Source of the DNA: JAICSD01 sp035637115
GTDB lineage: Bacteria; Acidobacteriota; Vicinamibacteria; Vicinamibacterales; 2-12-FULL-66-21
NCBI GenBank assembly: GCA_035637115.1
Contig: DASPXV010000001.1
Span: 1-13,737, forward strand
Length of the DNA: 13,737 nt
Direction: 5' to 3'
The stretch's first letter is position 1, and every line of letters starts with the position of its first letter. This document shows positions 1 to 5,073 of the stretch, one piece after another. A program made the translations under genes and the position numbers. The notes beneath the pieces were generated by a model. The model ran no database searches. It saw only the letters and a list, made by a program, of their open reading frames with translations, and was not told the origin of the DNA.

Positions 1-1
1 C

Positions 2-856
2 TACCAGTACGCGCCCCCGATGCCGCCGCGTCTCCTTGACGCAGAGCGCGTGCACGCGCCGTTCGCGTATGCGCTTCATGCCGTGGATCCGATCGAACGG
101 CGTTACGCGGAAGATCGCAGCCGCCGCGTGAATTCGTTTGCCGGCGATGCGCCCTGGTTTCTGCTCGGCAGCGATGCATTCGGGCGGGATGTCCTCTCGC
201 GCGTGCTAATCGGCGCGCGCCTGTCGCTCGGGATCGCGCTGCTGTCGACGTTGTTCGCGCTCATCCTCGGCGCGGGCATCGGCGCCGCCGCCGCGCATGC
301 CGGCGGCTGGATTGACGCGCTGTTGATGCGGCTCGCGGATTTCGTGATCGTCCTTCCGGGCATCTACGTGGTGCTCGCGCTCCGCGGCGCACTCCCGCTA
401 GTGCTTTCGACGTCACAGGTGTTCGCCGCGATGGTCGCCGTCCTCTCGCTCGTCGGATGGCCTACTGTGGCACGCGGCGTACGCGGAATCCTCATCATCG
501 AACGCCAGTCCGAGTACGCAGAAGCTGCGCGCGCCGTCGGCGCGAGCGCCTGGCGGCTGATCGGACGACATTTGCTGCCCGCAACGCGTGGGTTCTTGTC
601 CGCGCAGGCGACCTTGCTCGTGCCCGCGTTCGTGATGGCGGAAGCGACGCTATCGTTTGTCGGACTTGGATTTGCGCCGCCAACGCCGAGCTGGGGCGCG
701 ATGCTCCACGACGCGGGAGCGGTCCAGATCGCCGCCGATGCTCCATGGCTCCTCGCACCTGCCGGTGCCGTGGTTTTGACCGTGTTTCTCGTTCACGCGT
801 CCGCTGACCGCTCCGAACCATCCAGCGCCCCCATTTTTCGCAATCAAGTCCTTTAG
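2..856 (+). CDS. ABC transporter permease, DppC/OppC type (5' partial)
   Basis: Inner-membrane permease of a peptide/nickel/opine-type ABC importer. The frame is open to the left edge of the window; the ATG at 20 lies in the middle of a conserved-looking cytoplasmic N-terminal part, so the true start is probably upstream. The family motif G-S-D-x-F-G-R-D-V-L-S-R is visible at about nt 167-200, followed by hydrophobic membrane segments. The EAA loop that contacts the ATPase is clear at nt 521-580 (E-A-A-R-A-V-G ... L-L-P), and the F-V-G-L-G-F-x-P-P-x-P-S-W-G motif follows at about nt 655-695. The C-terminus is odd: the usual L-R-D-x-L-D-P-R ending is absent and the protein ends in a short polar tail after the last membrane segment. 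Partner genes (second permease, ATPases, binding protein) would lie upstream, outside the window. The family call is firm; the substrate cannot be read from the sequence. Confidence 0.9.
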   Translation, partial: YQYAPPMPPRLLDAERVHAPFAYALHAVDPIERRYAEDRSRRVNSFAGDAPWFLLGSDAFGRDVLSRVLIGARLSLGIALLSTLFALILGAGIGAAAAHAGGWIDALLMRLADFVIVLPGIYVVLALRGALPLVLSTSQVFAAMVAVLSLVGWPTVARGVRGILIIERQSEYAEAARAVGASAWRLIGRHLLPATRGFLSAQATLLVPAFVMAEATLSFVGLGFAPPTPSWGAMLHDAGAVQIAADAPWLLAPAGAVVLTVFLVHASADRSEPSSAPIFRNQVL

Positions 857-866
857 TTTCAATGGA

Positions 867-896
867 ATGCCAATTCTGAAACGGGTGTTCTATATT
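867..896 (+). promoter_or_regulatory. Putative promoter upstream of the protease leader
   Basis: A TATATT -10 box at 891-896 lies 18 nt after a partial -35 match (ATGCCA, 867-872, four of six consensus positions). It stands out because the surrounding DNA is GC-rich. The predicted start of transcription is about 903, giving a leader of roughly 350 nt before the protease start at 1254, or almost no leader for the small ORF at 904. The box is framed by a 7-bp inverted repeat (TGCCAAT 868-874, ATTGGCA 894-900) that could be an operator. Confidence 0.45.
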
Positions 897-900
897 GGCA
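868..900. repeat. 7-bp inverted repeat over the putative promoter
   Basis: TGCCAAT at 868-874 is the exact reverse complement of ATTGGCA at 894-900, with 19 nt between. The right arm overlaps the last three bases of the TATATT box, so a dimeric regulator bound here would block the promoter. It could also be a weak hairpin after the permease gene, but no T-run follows, so a terminator role is unlikely. The arms are short enough to arise by chance. Confidence 0.35.
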
Positions 901-903
901 CCT

Positions 904-1050
904 ATGTGCAAGAAAGGAACAATCGCCGTAAGTCCTGTCCTGGGCGCACTTGACACGATTTCCTCCCGCGGGTCCGTGCGCGGGGTGTGCCGTAATAGAG
1001 CAATTACAAGTCTGGTCGGCCTCAAATCGGAGCTCGCCAGAATCACCTAA
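904..1050 (+). CDS. Possible leaderless small ORF (48 aa)
   Basis: ATG at 904 opens a 48-codon frame ending in TAA at 1048-1050. It starts with M-C-K-K-G-T-I-A-V-S and ends with E-L-A-R-I-T. The ATG lies 7 nt after the TATATT box, the spacing expected for a leaderless message. No family is recognised, there is no signal peptide, and third-position GC looks lower than in neighbouring genes, which argues against strong coding selection. It may be a chance ORF in the 5' leader of the protease gene, or a leader peptide. Confidence 0.22.
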   Translation: MCKKGTIAVSPVLGALDTISSRGSVRGVCRNRAITSLVGLKSELARIT

Positions 1051-1120
1051 CCCCTTCAGGCGCAGTCGTTTAACCATGTAAGCATCAAGCCCGGCCGTAC
1101 TGGCCCTCCGATTGCTCTAT
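995..1120 (+). promoter_or_regulatory. Candidate structured RNA element in the protease leader
   Basis: ATAGAGCAAT (995-1004) and ATTGCTCTAT (1111-1120) are perfect 10-bp reverse complements enclosing 106 nt. Inside are a bulged hairpin (TCTGG 1011-1015 with CCAGA 1037-1041, plus a CG/CG step) and a GGCC-5-GGCC hairpin at 1093-1105. The right arm abuts AGGAGG at 1121-1126, a purine-rich ribosome-binding-like sequence. The whole looks like a multibranched domain closed by a long stem, as in riboswitches, but I do not recognise it as a known class. A chance 10-bp match in a leader of this size is not negligible, so the call is tentative. Confidence 0.3.
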
Positions 1121-1163
1121 AGGAGGCGCACTCGTAAATCTCGATCCAGCGAGGTCAAGGACC

Positions 1164-1226
1164 ATGGGGGAGCTCGTGAACGACAGGGTGACGAATTACG
1201 AGCAAGACAAAGCGGTGTGGGGCTAG
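1164..1226 (+). CDS. Possible 20-codon upstream ORF ending in V-W-G
   Basis: ATG at 1164 opens a 20-codon frame ending in TAG at 1224-1226, 27 nt before the preferred protease start. The peptide begins M-G-E-L-V-N-D and ends K-A-V-W-G. A GAGG at 1151-1154 sits about 9 nt upstream of the ATG and could serve as a ribosome-binding site. The terminal V-W-G recalls the repeat in the downstream protease, but over three residues this may be chance. Confidence 0.2.
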   Translation: MGELVNDRVTNYEQDKAVWG

Positions 1227-1237
1227 CCCTCGCAAGT

Positions 1238-1244
1238 GGAGAGG
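1238..1244 (+). promoter_or_regulatory. Ribosome-binding site deciding the protease start
   Basis: GGAGAGG ends 9 nt before the GTG at 1254. It overlaps the first codons of the alternative GTG start at 1236, so it can only serve the start at 1254. Confidence 0.7.
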
Positions 1245-1253
1245 AATCAAACT

Positions 1254-3389
1254 GTGATTAGGTGGCGAAACATTCTGGCAGCGGCGCTGACGGCGTCGAT
1301 CTGCCTTTTCGGGTTCACGGCGACCGCCGCCGCCAAGCCCGCGTCCGGAAAGGGCGGTCATTCCAAGCTTGACTCCAAGCTGAATGACCGCGCCAACAAA
1401 GGCGGACCCGGCGTCTCGCGCGCGATTGTCGTACTGAACCTGAGTTGCGACGCAACGGGCGACTACGCCAAGACTGGCGCGAAGCGCGGCCGGCGTCTTG
1501 GCCTCATCAACGCTGATGTGGTCGAGATTCCGAACGCGCAGCTTCGCAAGCTGGCGGACAGCTCCTGCGTTAAGGACATGCACTGGGATCGGAGGACCGG
1601 CGGCGACATGAACCGCGCTGCGGTCATCGAAGGCGCCCGCGCGGTGCAGCAGTACTACGGCTACGACGGCGCCGGCATCGGCGTCGCGGTCGTGGACTCG
1701 GGCATCACCCCATGGCATGACGACCTGACCTACTTGGGGTCCGAGCCGAACGTGCAGGTGGTGAACGGCCAGCGCGTCACGAAGTTCGTGGACTTCGTGA
1801 ACGGCCGTCTCACGCCGTACGACGACAACGGCCACGGGACGCATGTCTCGGGCATCATCGCGGGCAACGGCTTCGACACGTTGGGCGCGCACGCGGGGAT
1901 GGCGCCGGCCGCGAACCTCGTCAGCCTGAAGGTCCTCGACCAGCAGGGTGGCGGCTACATCAGCAACGTCATCGCGGCGCTCGATTGGATCGTTGCCAAT
2001 CGCACGACCTACAACATCCGCGTTGTCAACCTCTCGGTTGGCGCGGCCGTCACGGAGTCGTATAACACCGACCCGCTGACGCTCGCGGCCAAGCGCGTCG
2101 TCGACCTGGGCGTTGTGGTGGTCACGGCCGCCGGCAACCTCGGGAAAAACCCGAATACTGGCGAAGTGCAGTACGGCGCGATCACGGCCCCGGGCAATGC
2201 GCCCTGGGTGCTGACGGTCGGCGCCTATAGCCACGAAGGCACGCTGACGCGCATCGACGACAAGATCGCGTCCTATGGCTCGCGCGGTCCGACGGCGCAT
2301 GACTATGCGGCGAAGCCGGACATCGTTGCGACGGGCACCGGGATCGTGTCGTTGTCGGCTCCGGGCAGCCTGCTCTACACGACGAAGTCGGCGTACCTGC
2401 TGAGCGGCTCAGTGCTGACGGCGACCAAGCCGTACCTGAGCCTGACGGGCACCAGCATGGCGTCACCGGTCGTTGCCGGCGCCGTCGCGTTGATGCTGCA
2501 GGCGAATCCACAGCTGACGCCGAACCTGGTGAAGGCGATCCTCGAGTACACGGCGCAGGATTACTACTACGACGCGCTCACGCAGGGCGCCGGCTTCCTC
2601 AATGCCAAGGGTGCGGTTGATCTCGCGAAGTTCCTCCGCAACCCGCAAGCCGGCCAGAAGTACCCGTCGAACCAGACGTGGAGCAAGGCGCTCATCTGGG
2701 GCAACCACAAGATCCAGCGCGGCGTGATCAAGCCGGCGGGAAGCGCGTGGTCGCTCAATACGACGTGGGGCGCGGCGGCCGACGGCGAAGGGGACAACAT
2801 CGTCTGGGGCACGGCGTGCGACACCGCCGAGTGCGACAACATCGTGTGGGGCACCTCGGCGATGGATGCCCGCAACATCGTGTGGGGCACCGTCGACACC
2901 GAGGGTGACAACATCGTGTGGGGCACCGCTGACGGCGAAGGCGACAACATCGTCTGGGGCACGGCGTGCGCCGACGGTGAGTGCGACAACATCGTGTGGG
3001 GCACAGAGTGCGGCGGCGCCGACTGCGACAACATCGTGTGGGGCACGAGCGTCGACGAAGGCGAGCTGGACAACATTGTCTGGGGCACCGCGATGGAAGC
3101 CGACAACATCGTGTGGGGCACCGCGGACGGTGAGGTCGACAACATCGTCTGGGGGACCTCGAGCGAGTCCGACAACATCACGTGGGGCTGCGCTGGCGAG
3201 GATGTCCCGCTGTTCGACGATCCGGAAGTCCCATCGGTGTTCGACGGCGTCATCTTCGACGCGCTGTTCGACGCGACGCTCCCGGCCGACACAACGACGA
3301 CTACAACCGAGGATCCGCCACCGGCGGTCCTGACGGACACGACCACTACGGTCACGTCGACGACGACCAGCGTTGGGGGAGGTTTCTAA
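1254..3389 (+). CDS. Secreted S8 subtilisin-like serine protease with C-terminal NIVWGT repeats
   Basis: Exported serine endopeptidase of about 711 aa. I prefer the GTG at 1254: it follows GGAGAGG (1238-1244) by 9 nt and gives a compact signal peptide (M-I-R-W-R-N, hydrophobic core, A-T-A-A-A near residues 23-27). A GTG at 1236 would add six residues. Residues about 30-115 look like an inhibitor-type propeptide. The catalytic triad is complete: Asp148 in V-V-D-S-G-I, His194 in N-G-H-G-T-H-V-S-G and Ser401 in G-T-S-M-A-S-P, with oxyanion Asn295 in A-A-G-N. After the catalytic domain (ends about residue 460) come eleven N-I-(V/T)-W-G units from residue 515, then an acidic linker and a Thr-rich tail ending G-G-G-F. 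No anchor or sorting signal is visible. It overlaps the next gene by one base (TAATG). The fold and activity are well supported; the repeats' role is unknown. Confidence 0.93.
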   Translation: MIRWRNILAAALTASICLFGFTATAAAKPASGKGGHSKLDSKLNDRANKGGPGVSRAIVVLNLSCDATGDYAKTGAKRGRRLGLINADVVEIPNAQLRKLADSSCVKDMHWDRRTGGDMNRAAVIEGARAVQQYYGYDGAGIGVAVVDSGITPWHDDLTYLGSEPNVQVVNGQRVTKFVDFVNGRLTPYDDNGHGTHVSGIIAGNGFDTLGAHAGMAPAANLVSLKVLDQQGGGYISNVIAALDWIVANRTTYNIRVVNLSVGAAVTESYNTDPLTLAAKRVVDLGVVVVTAAGNLGKNPNTGEVQYGAITAPGNAPWVLTVGAYSHEGTLTRIDDKIASYGSRGPTAHDYAAKPDIVATGTGIVSLSAPGSLLYTTKSAYLLSGSVLTATKPYLSLTGTSMASPVVAGAVALMLQANPQLTPNLVKAILEYTAQDYYYDALTQGAGFLNAKGAVDLAKFLRNPQAGQKYPSNQTWSKALIWGNHKIQRGVIKPAGSAWSLNTTWGAAADGEGDNIVWGTACDTAECDNIVWGTSAMDARNIVWGTVDTEGDNIVWGTADGEGDNIVWGTACADGECDNIVWGTECGGADCDNIVWGTSVDEGELDNIVWGTAMEADNIVWGTADGEVDNIVWGTSSESDNITWGCAGEDVPLFDDPEVPSVFDGVIFDALFDATLPADTTTTTTEDPPPAVLTDTTTTVTSTTTSVGGGF
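2793..3191 (+). repeat. Eleven NIVWGT-type coding repeats in the protease
   Basis: Ten copies encode N-I-V-W-G-T and the last encodes N-I-T-W-G-C. All but the third are preceded by Asp. Asn codons start at 2796, 2838, 2874, 2910, 2946, 2988, 3030, 3072, 3105, 3141 and 3174, giving spacings of 14, 12, 12, 12, 14, 14, 14, 11, 12 and 11 residues. Spacers are acidic and Gly/Ala-rich. Three of the four 14-residue spacers carry a C-x4-C pair. Two degenerate W-G units (L-I-W-G-N at about 2695 and N-T-T-W-G-A at about 2758) precede the array. The core codons are nearly identical (Val alternates gtg/gtc), so the units probably arose by tandem duplication and are kept by selection. Confidence 0.95.
3375..3382 (+). 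promoter_or_regulatory. Strong ribosome-binding site for the GNAT gene inside the protease 3' end
   Basis: GGGGGAGG lies 6 nt before the ATG at 3389 and within the last codons of the protease (G-G-G-F). It fixes the acetyltransferase start and, with the TAATG overlap, indicates translational coupling. Confidence 0.8.
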
Positions 3390-4051
3390 TGAAGAACCAA
3401 GCCCTTCGTGAGTCACGCGTGATGGTGGCCCTCCAGTCGATCGAAAGCGGCCGGACGAAGACAACGACGTCGGACTGGAAGCAGGCGCTCCCGGTGTTGA
3501 CGGGTTCGATGGTGACGCTCCGCGAACTCCGGATTTCGGACGCGACGTCACTGCTGGCGATGCTCTCGACCGAGGAAGTGGCGCGCTTCATTTCGCCGCC
3601 CCCGACGACGGTCGAAGGCTTCGAGCGGTTCATCGCGTGGACGCAGCGCGAGCGCGCGGCGGGCAACTACGCCTGCTTCGCGGTAGTGCCGCACGGGATG
3701 AACACGGCGATCGGGATCTTCCAGGTGCGGCAGCTGGAGCCGGGCTTCGGGACCGCGGAGTGGGGATTCGCGATTGGCTCGGCGTTCTGGGGCACGGGCG
3801 TGTTCATGGACAGCGCGCGCATGGTCATCGACTTTGCGTTCGACACCATCGGCACGCACCGCCTCGAGGCGCGCGCGGCGATCCTGAACGGTCGCGGCAA
3901 CGGCGCGCTGCGGAAGATCGGCGCGATGCAGGAAGGCATCCTGCGCAAGTCGTTCCTCCGCAACGGCGAGTATCTCGACCAGGCTCTGTGGACCATCCTG
4001 GACGAGGACTGGCGCGCGCAGCGAGTGATCTGGGGCGCCCAGATTCACTAA
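3389..4051 (+). CDS. GNAT-family N-acetyltransferase (RimJ/RimL type)
   Basis: A 220-residue acetyltransferase predicted to move an acetyl group from acetyl-CoA to an amino group of a protein or small molecule in the cytoplasm. It starts at ATG 3389, whose A is the last base of the protease stop codon, behind GGGGGAGG. After about 35 polar residues the fold begins with V-T-L-R-E-L-R-I-S-D-A, typical of RimJ/RimL relatives. An acetyl-CoA-binding loop (A-F-W-G-T-G-V-F) and the late N-G-R-G-N-G-A-L-R-K-I-G-A-M-Q-E-G-I-L-R-K signature are clear. The C-terminus reads R-V-I-W-G-A-Q-I-H and resembles the W-G unit of the protease encoded just upstream. Coupling to a secreted protease is unusual for this family; the substrate is unknown. 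A modification or maturation role towards the protease is only an inference. Confidence 0.88.
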   Translation: MKNQALRESRVMVALQSIESGRTKTTTSDWKQALPVLTGSMVTLRELRISDATSLLAMLSTEEVARFISPPPTTVEGFERFIAWTQRERAAGNYACFAVVPHGMNTAIGIFQVRQLEPGFGTAEWGFAIGSAFWGTGVFMDSARMVIDFAFDTIGTHRLEARAAILNGRGNGALRKIGAMQEGILRKSFLRNGEYLDQALWTILDEDWRAQRVIWGAQIH

Positions 4052-4052
4052 A

Positions 4053-4095
4053 CGGTAGACGGGAGGCGGTAGACCGTAGACGGTAAACCGTAGAC
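4053..4095. repeat. Degenerate C(G/C)GTA(G/A)AC short tandem repeats
   Basis: The octamer CGGTAGAC occurs at 4053-4060 and 4067-4074, followed by close variants (CCGTAGAC from 4074 and 4088, CGGTAAAC from 4081) up to 4095. It lies between the acetyltransferase stop and the terminator, outside any gene I can support. This is intergenic low-complexity sequence that probably varies by slippage. Confidence 0.7.
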
Positions 4096-4113
4096 AGTTG
4101 GAGCACCCTGCGA

Positions 4114-4147
4114 CGGGCGCGGCTCACAAGGCCGCGCCCGTTTTTTT
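4114..4147 (+). terminator. Rho-independent terminator of the protease/GNAT operon
   Basis: A perfect 10-bp GC stem (CGGGCGCGGC 4114-4123, GCCGCGCCCG 4131-4140) with a 7-nt loop is followed at once by seven T (4141-4147). It ends transcription 63 nt after the acetyltransferase stop and insulates the aldolase gene downstream. Confidence 0.93.
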
Positions 4148-4179
4148 CGCGCCTCGGACCTCGCGCCTCGGACCTCGCG
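4148..4179. repeat. 14-bp tandem repeat, 2.3 copies
   Basis: CGCGCCTCGGACCT occurs at 4148-4161 and again at 4162-4175, followed by CGCG of a third copy. It occupies the -35 side of the putative promoter of the aldolase gene, so a change in copy number would alter that promoter region. Confidence 0.75.
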
Positions 4180-4181
4180 TG

Positions 4182-4190
4182 TGGTACGTT
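4182..4190 (+). promoter_or_regulatory. Putative extended -10 element for the aldolase operon
   Basis: TGG followed by TACGTT (4185-4190) fits an extended -10 element and ends 7 nt before the GTG at 4198. No -35 box and no Shine-Dalgarno sequence are seen, which suggests a leaderless message. Confidence 0.35.
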
Positions 4191-4197
4191 TTTGGTC

Positions 4198-5073
4198 GTG
4201 AACCTCCGATCGATTTTTCCGCCGATGCCGACGCCGTTCCGCGGCGGCGAGGTCGACGCGGATGCGATCCGCGCGAACGTGCGGAAGTGGATCGCGGCGG
4301 GGCTCGGCGGCGTGCTGACCATCGGCACCAACGGCGAGGCGGCGCTGCTCGAAGACGACGAGGTGGACCGCGTGATCGAGGCGGCCCGTCGGGAAGTGCC
4401 GCCGGACCGCGTCCTGCTTGCGGGAGCGGGGCACGAGTCGACGCGTGCGACGATTGCCGCGGCGCGGCGGGCGGCTGCCGCCGGCGCGGACGCGGTGCTC
4501 GTCAAGACGCCGTCGGTATACCGCGCGCACGTGTCCACGGCCGGACTCGTCTCCCACTACACCGCGGTAGCGGACGCCAGTCCGGTGCCGGTCCTTCTCT
4601 ACAACTTTCCAGCGTCCACAGGCGTGAACCTCGCGCCTGACACCGTCGCGCGGCTCGCGGCGCACCCGAACATCATCGGCATGAAGGAGACCAGTACGGA
4701 CGGCGCACAGTTCGCCGATCTCTCGGCTGCGGTGCCCGACGGATTCACCGTGCTATGCGGCGCCGCGCCGGGTGTGTTCGCCGGGCTCTGCGCCGGCGCG
4801 AAAGGTGCGATCGTCGCCGTGTCGGCGCTGCTGCCGTCGCTCTGCCTCGAGCTGCTGGCGCACGTCCGTGCTGGCCGCCACGCGGAGGCGCTTGCCATCC
4901 AGCATCGCATCACGCCGCTCGGCCGCGCGGTGACGACACTCTACGGGATTCCCGGCCTGAAGGCTGCACTCGATCTTTCCGGATACAACGGCGGCGAGCC
5001 GCGTCCGCCGCTCGGTCCGCTCGCGAACGACGCGATTGAAACGCTCCGAACTCTCCTCGATGGCACACGCTGA
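4198..5073 (+). CDS. DapA-family aldolase, 4-hydroxy-2-oxoglutarate aldolase-like
   Basis: Class I (Schiff-base) aldolase of 291 aa with a TIM-barrel fold. GTG 4198 is preferred over TTG 4192 because it aligns with the usual family start. Key residues are present: G-T-N-G-E at 43-47, Tyr135 in L-Y-N-F-P-A-S-T-G and the Schiff-base Lys163 in I-I-G-M-K-E. G-T-N-G-E in place of the G-T-T-G-E usual in DHDPS, together with H-P-N-I-I-G-M-K-E, Q-H-R-I and Y-G-I-P-G-L-K, resembles mitochondrial HOGA1 more than lysine-pathway DapA. The likely reaction is cleavage of 4-hydroxy-2-oxoglutarate to pyruvate and glyoxylate. The next gene, overlapping by 14 nt, encodes a glyoxylate-using type of aminotransferase, which supports this. 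Dihydrodipicolinate synthase or another pyruvate aldolase remains possible. Confidence 0.88.
   Translation: MNLRSIFPPMPTPFRGGEVDADAIRANVRKWIAAGLGGVLTIGTNGEAALLEDDEVDRVIEAARREVPPDRVLLAGAGHESTRATIAAARRAAAAGADAVLVKTPSVYRAHVSTAGLVSHYTAVADASPVPVLLYNFPASTGVNLAPDTVARLAAHPNIIGMKETSTDGAQFADLSAAVPDGFTVLCGAAPGVFAGLCAGAKGAIVAVSALLPSLCLELLAHVRAGRHAEALAIQHRITPLGRAVTTLYGIPGLKAALDLSGYNGGEPRPPLGPLANDAIETLRTLLDGTR

Noticed and set aside
895..911. Sigma-54-like promoter (TTGGCAC ... TGC)
   Set aside because: The GG and GC elements are separated by 9 rather than the required 10 nt, and the flanking consensus bases differ.
950..998. TTGACA at 950-955 with TAATAG at 993-998 as a promoter
   Set aside because: Spacing of 37 nt is far too long, and no -10 box lies 16-18 nt downstream of TTGACA.
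1155..2300. 381-codon minus-strand frame across the protease gene
   Set aside because: Arg/Val/Asp-rich composition typical of the antisense of GC-rich genes, no recognisable domain, and fully overlapped by the protease.
2567..3355. Long minus-strand open frame with V-P-H-T-M-L-S repeats opposite the protease array
   Set aside because: It is the mirror of the N-I-V-W-G codons on the plus strand; stop-free because of repeated GC-rich codons. The plus-strand protein has a complete S8 domain and signal peptide.
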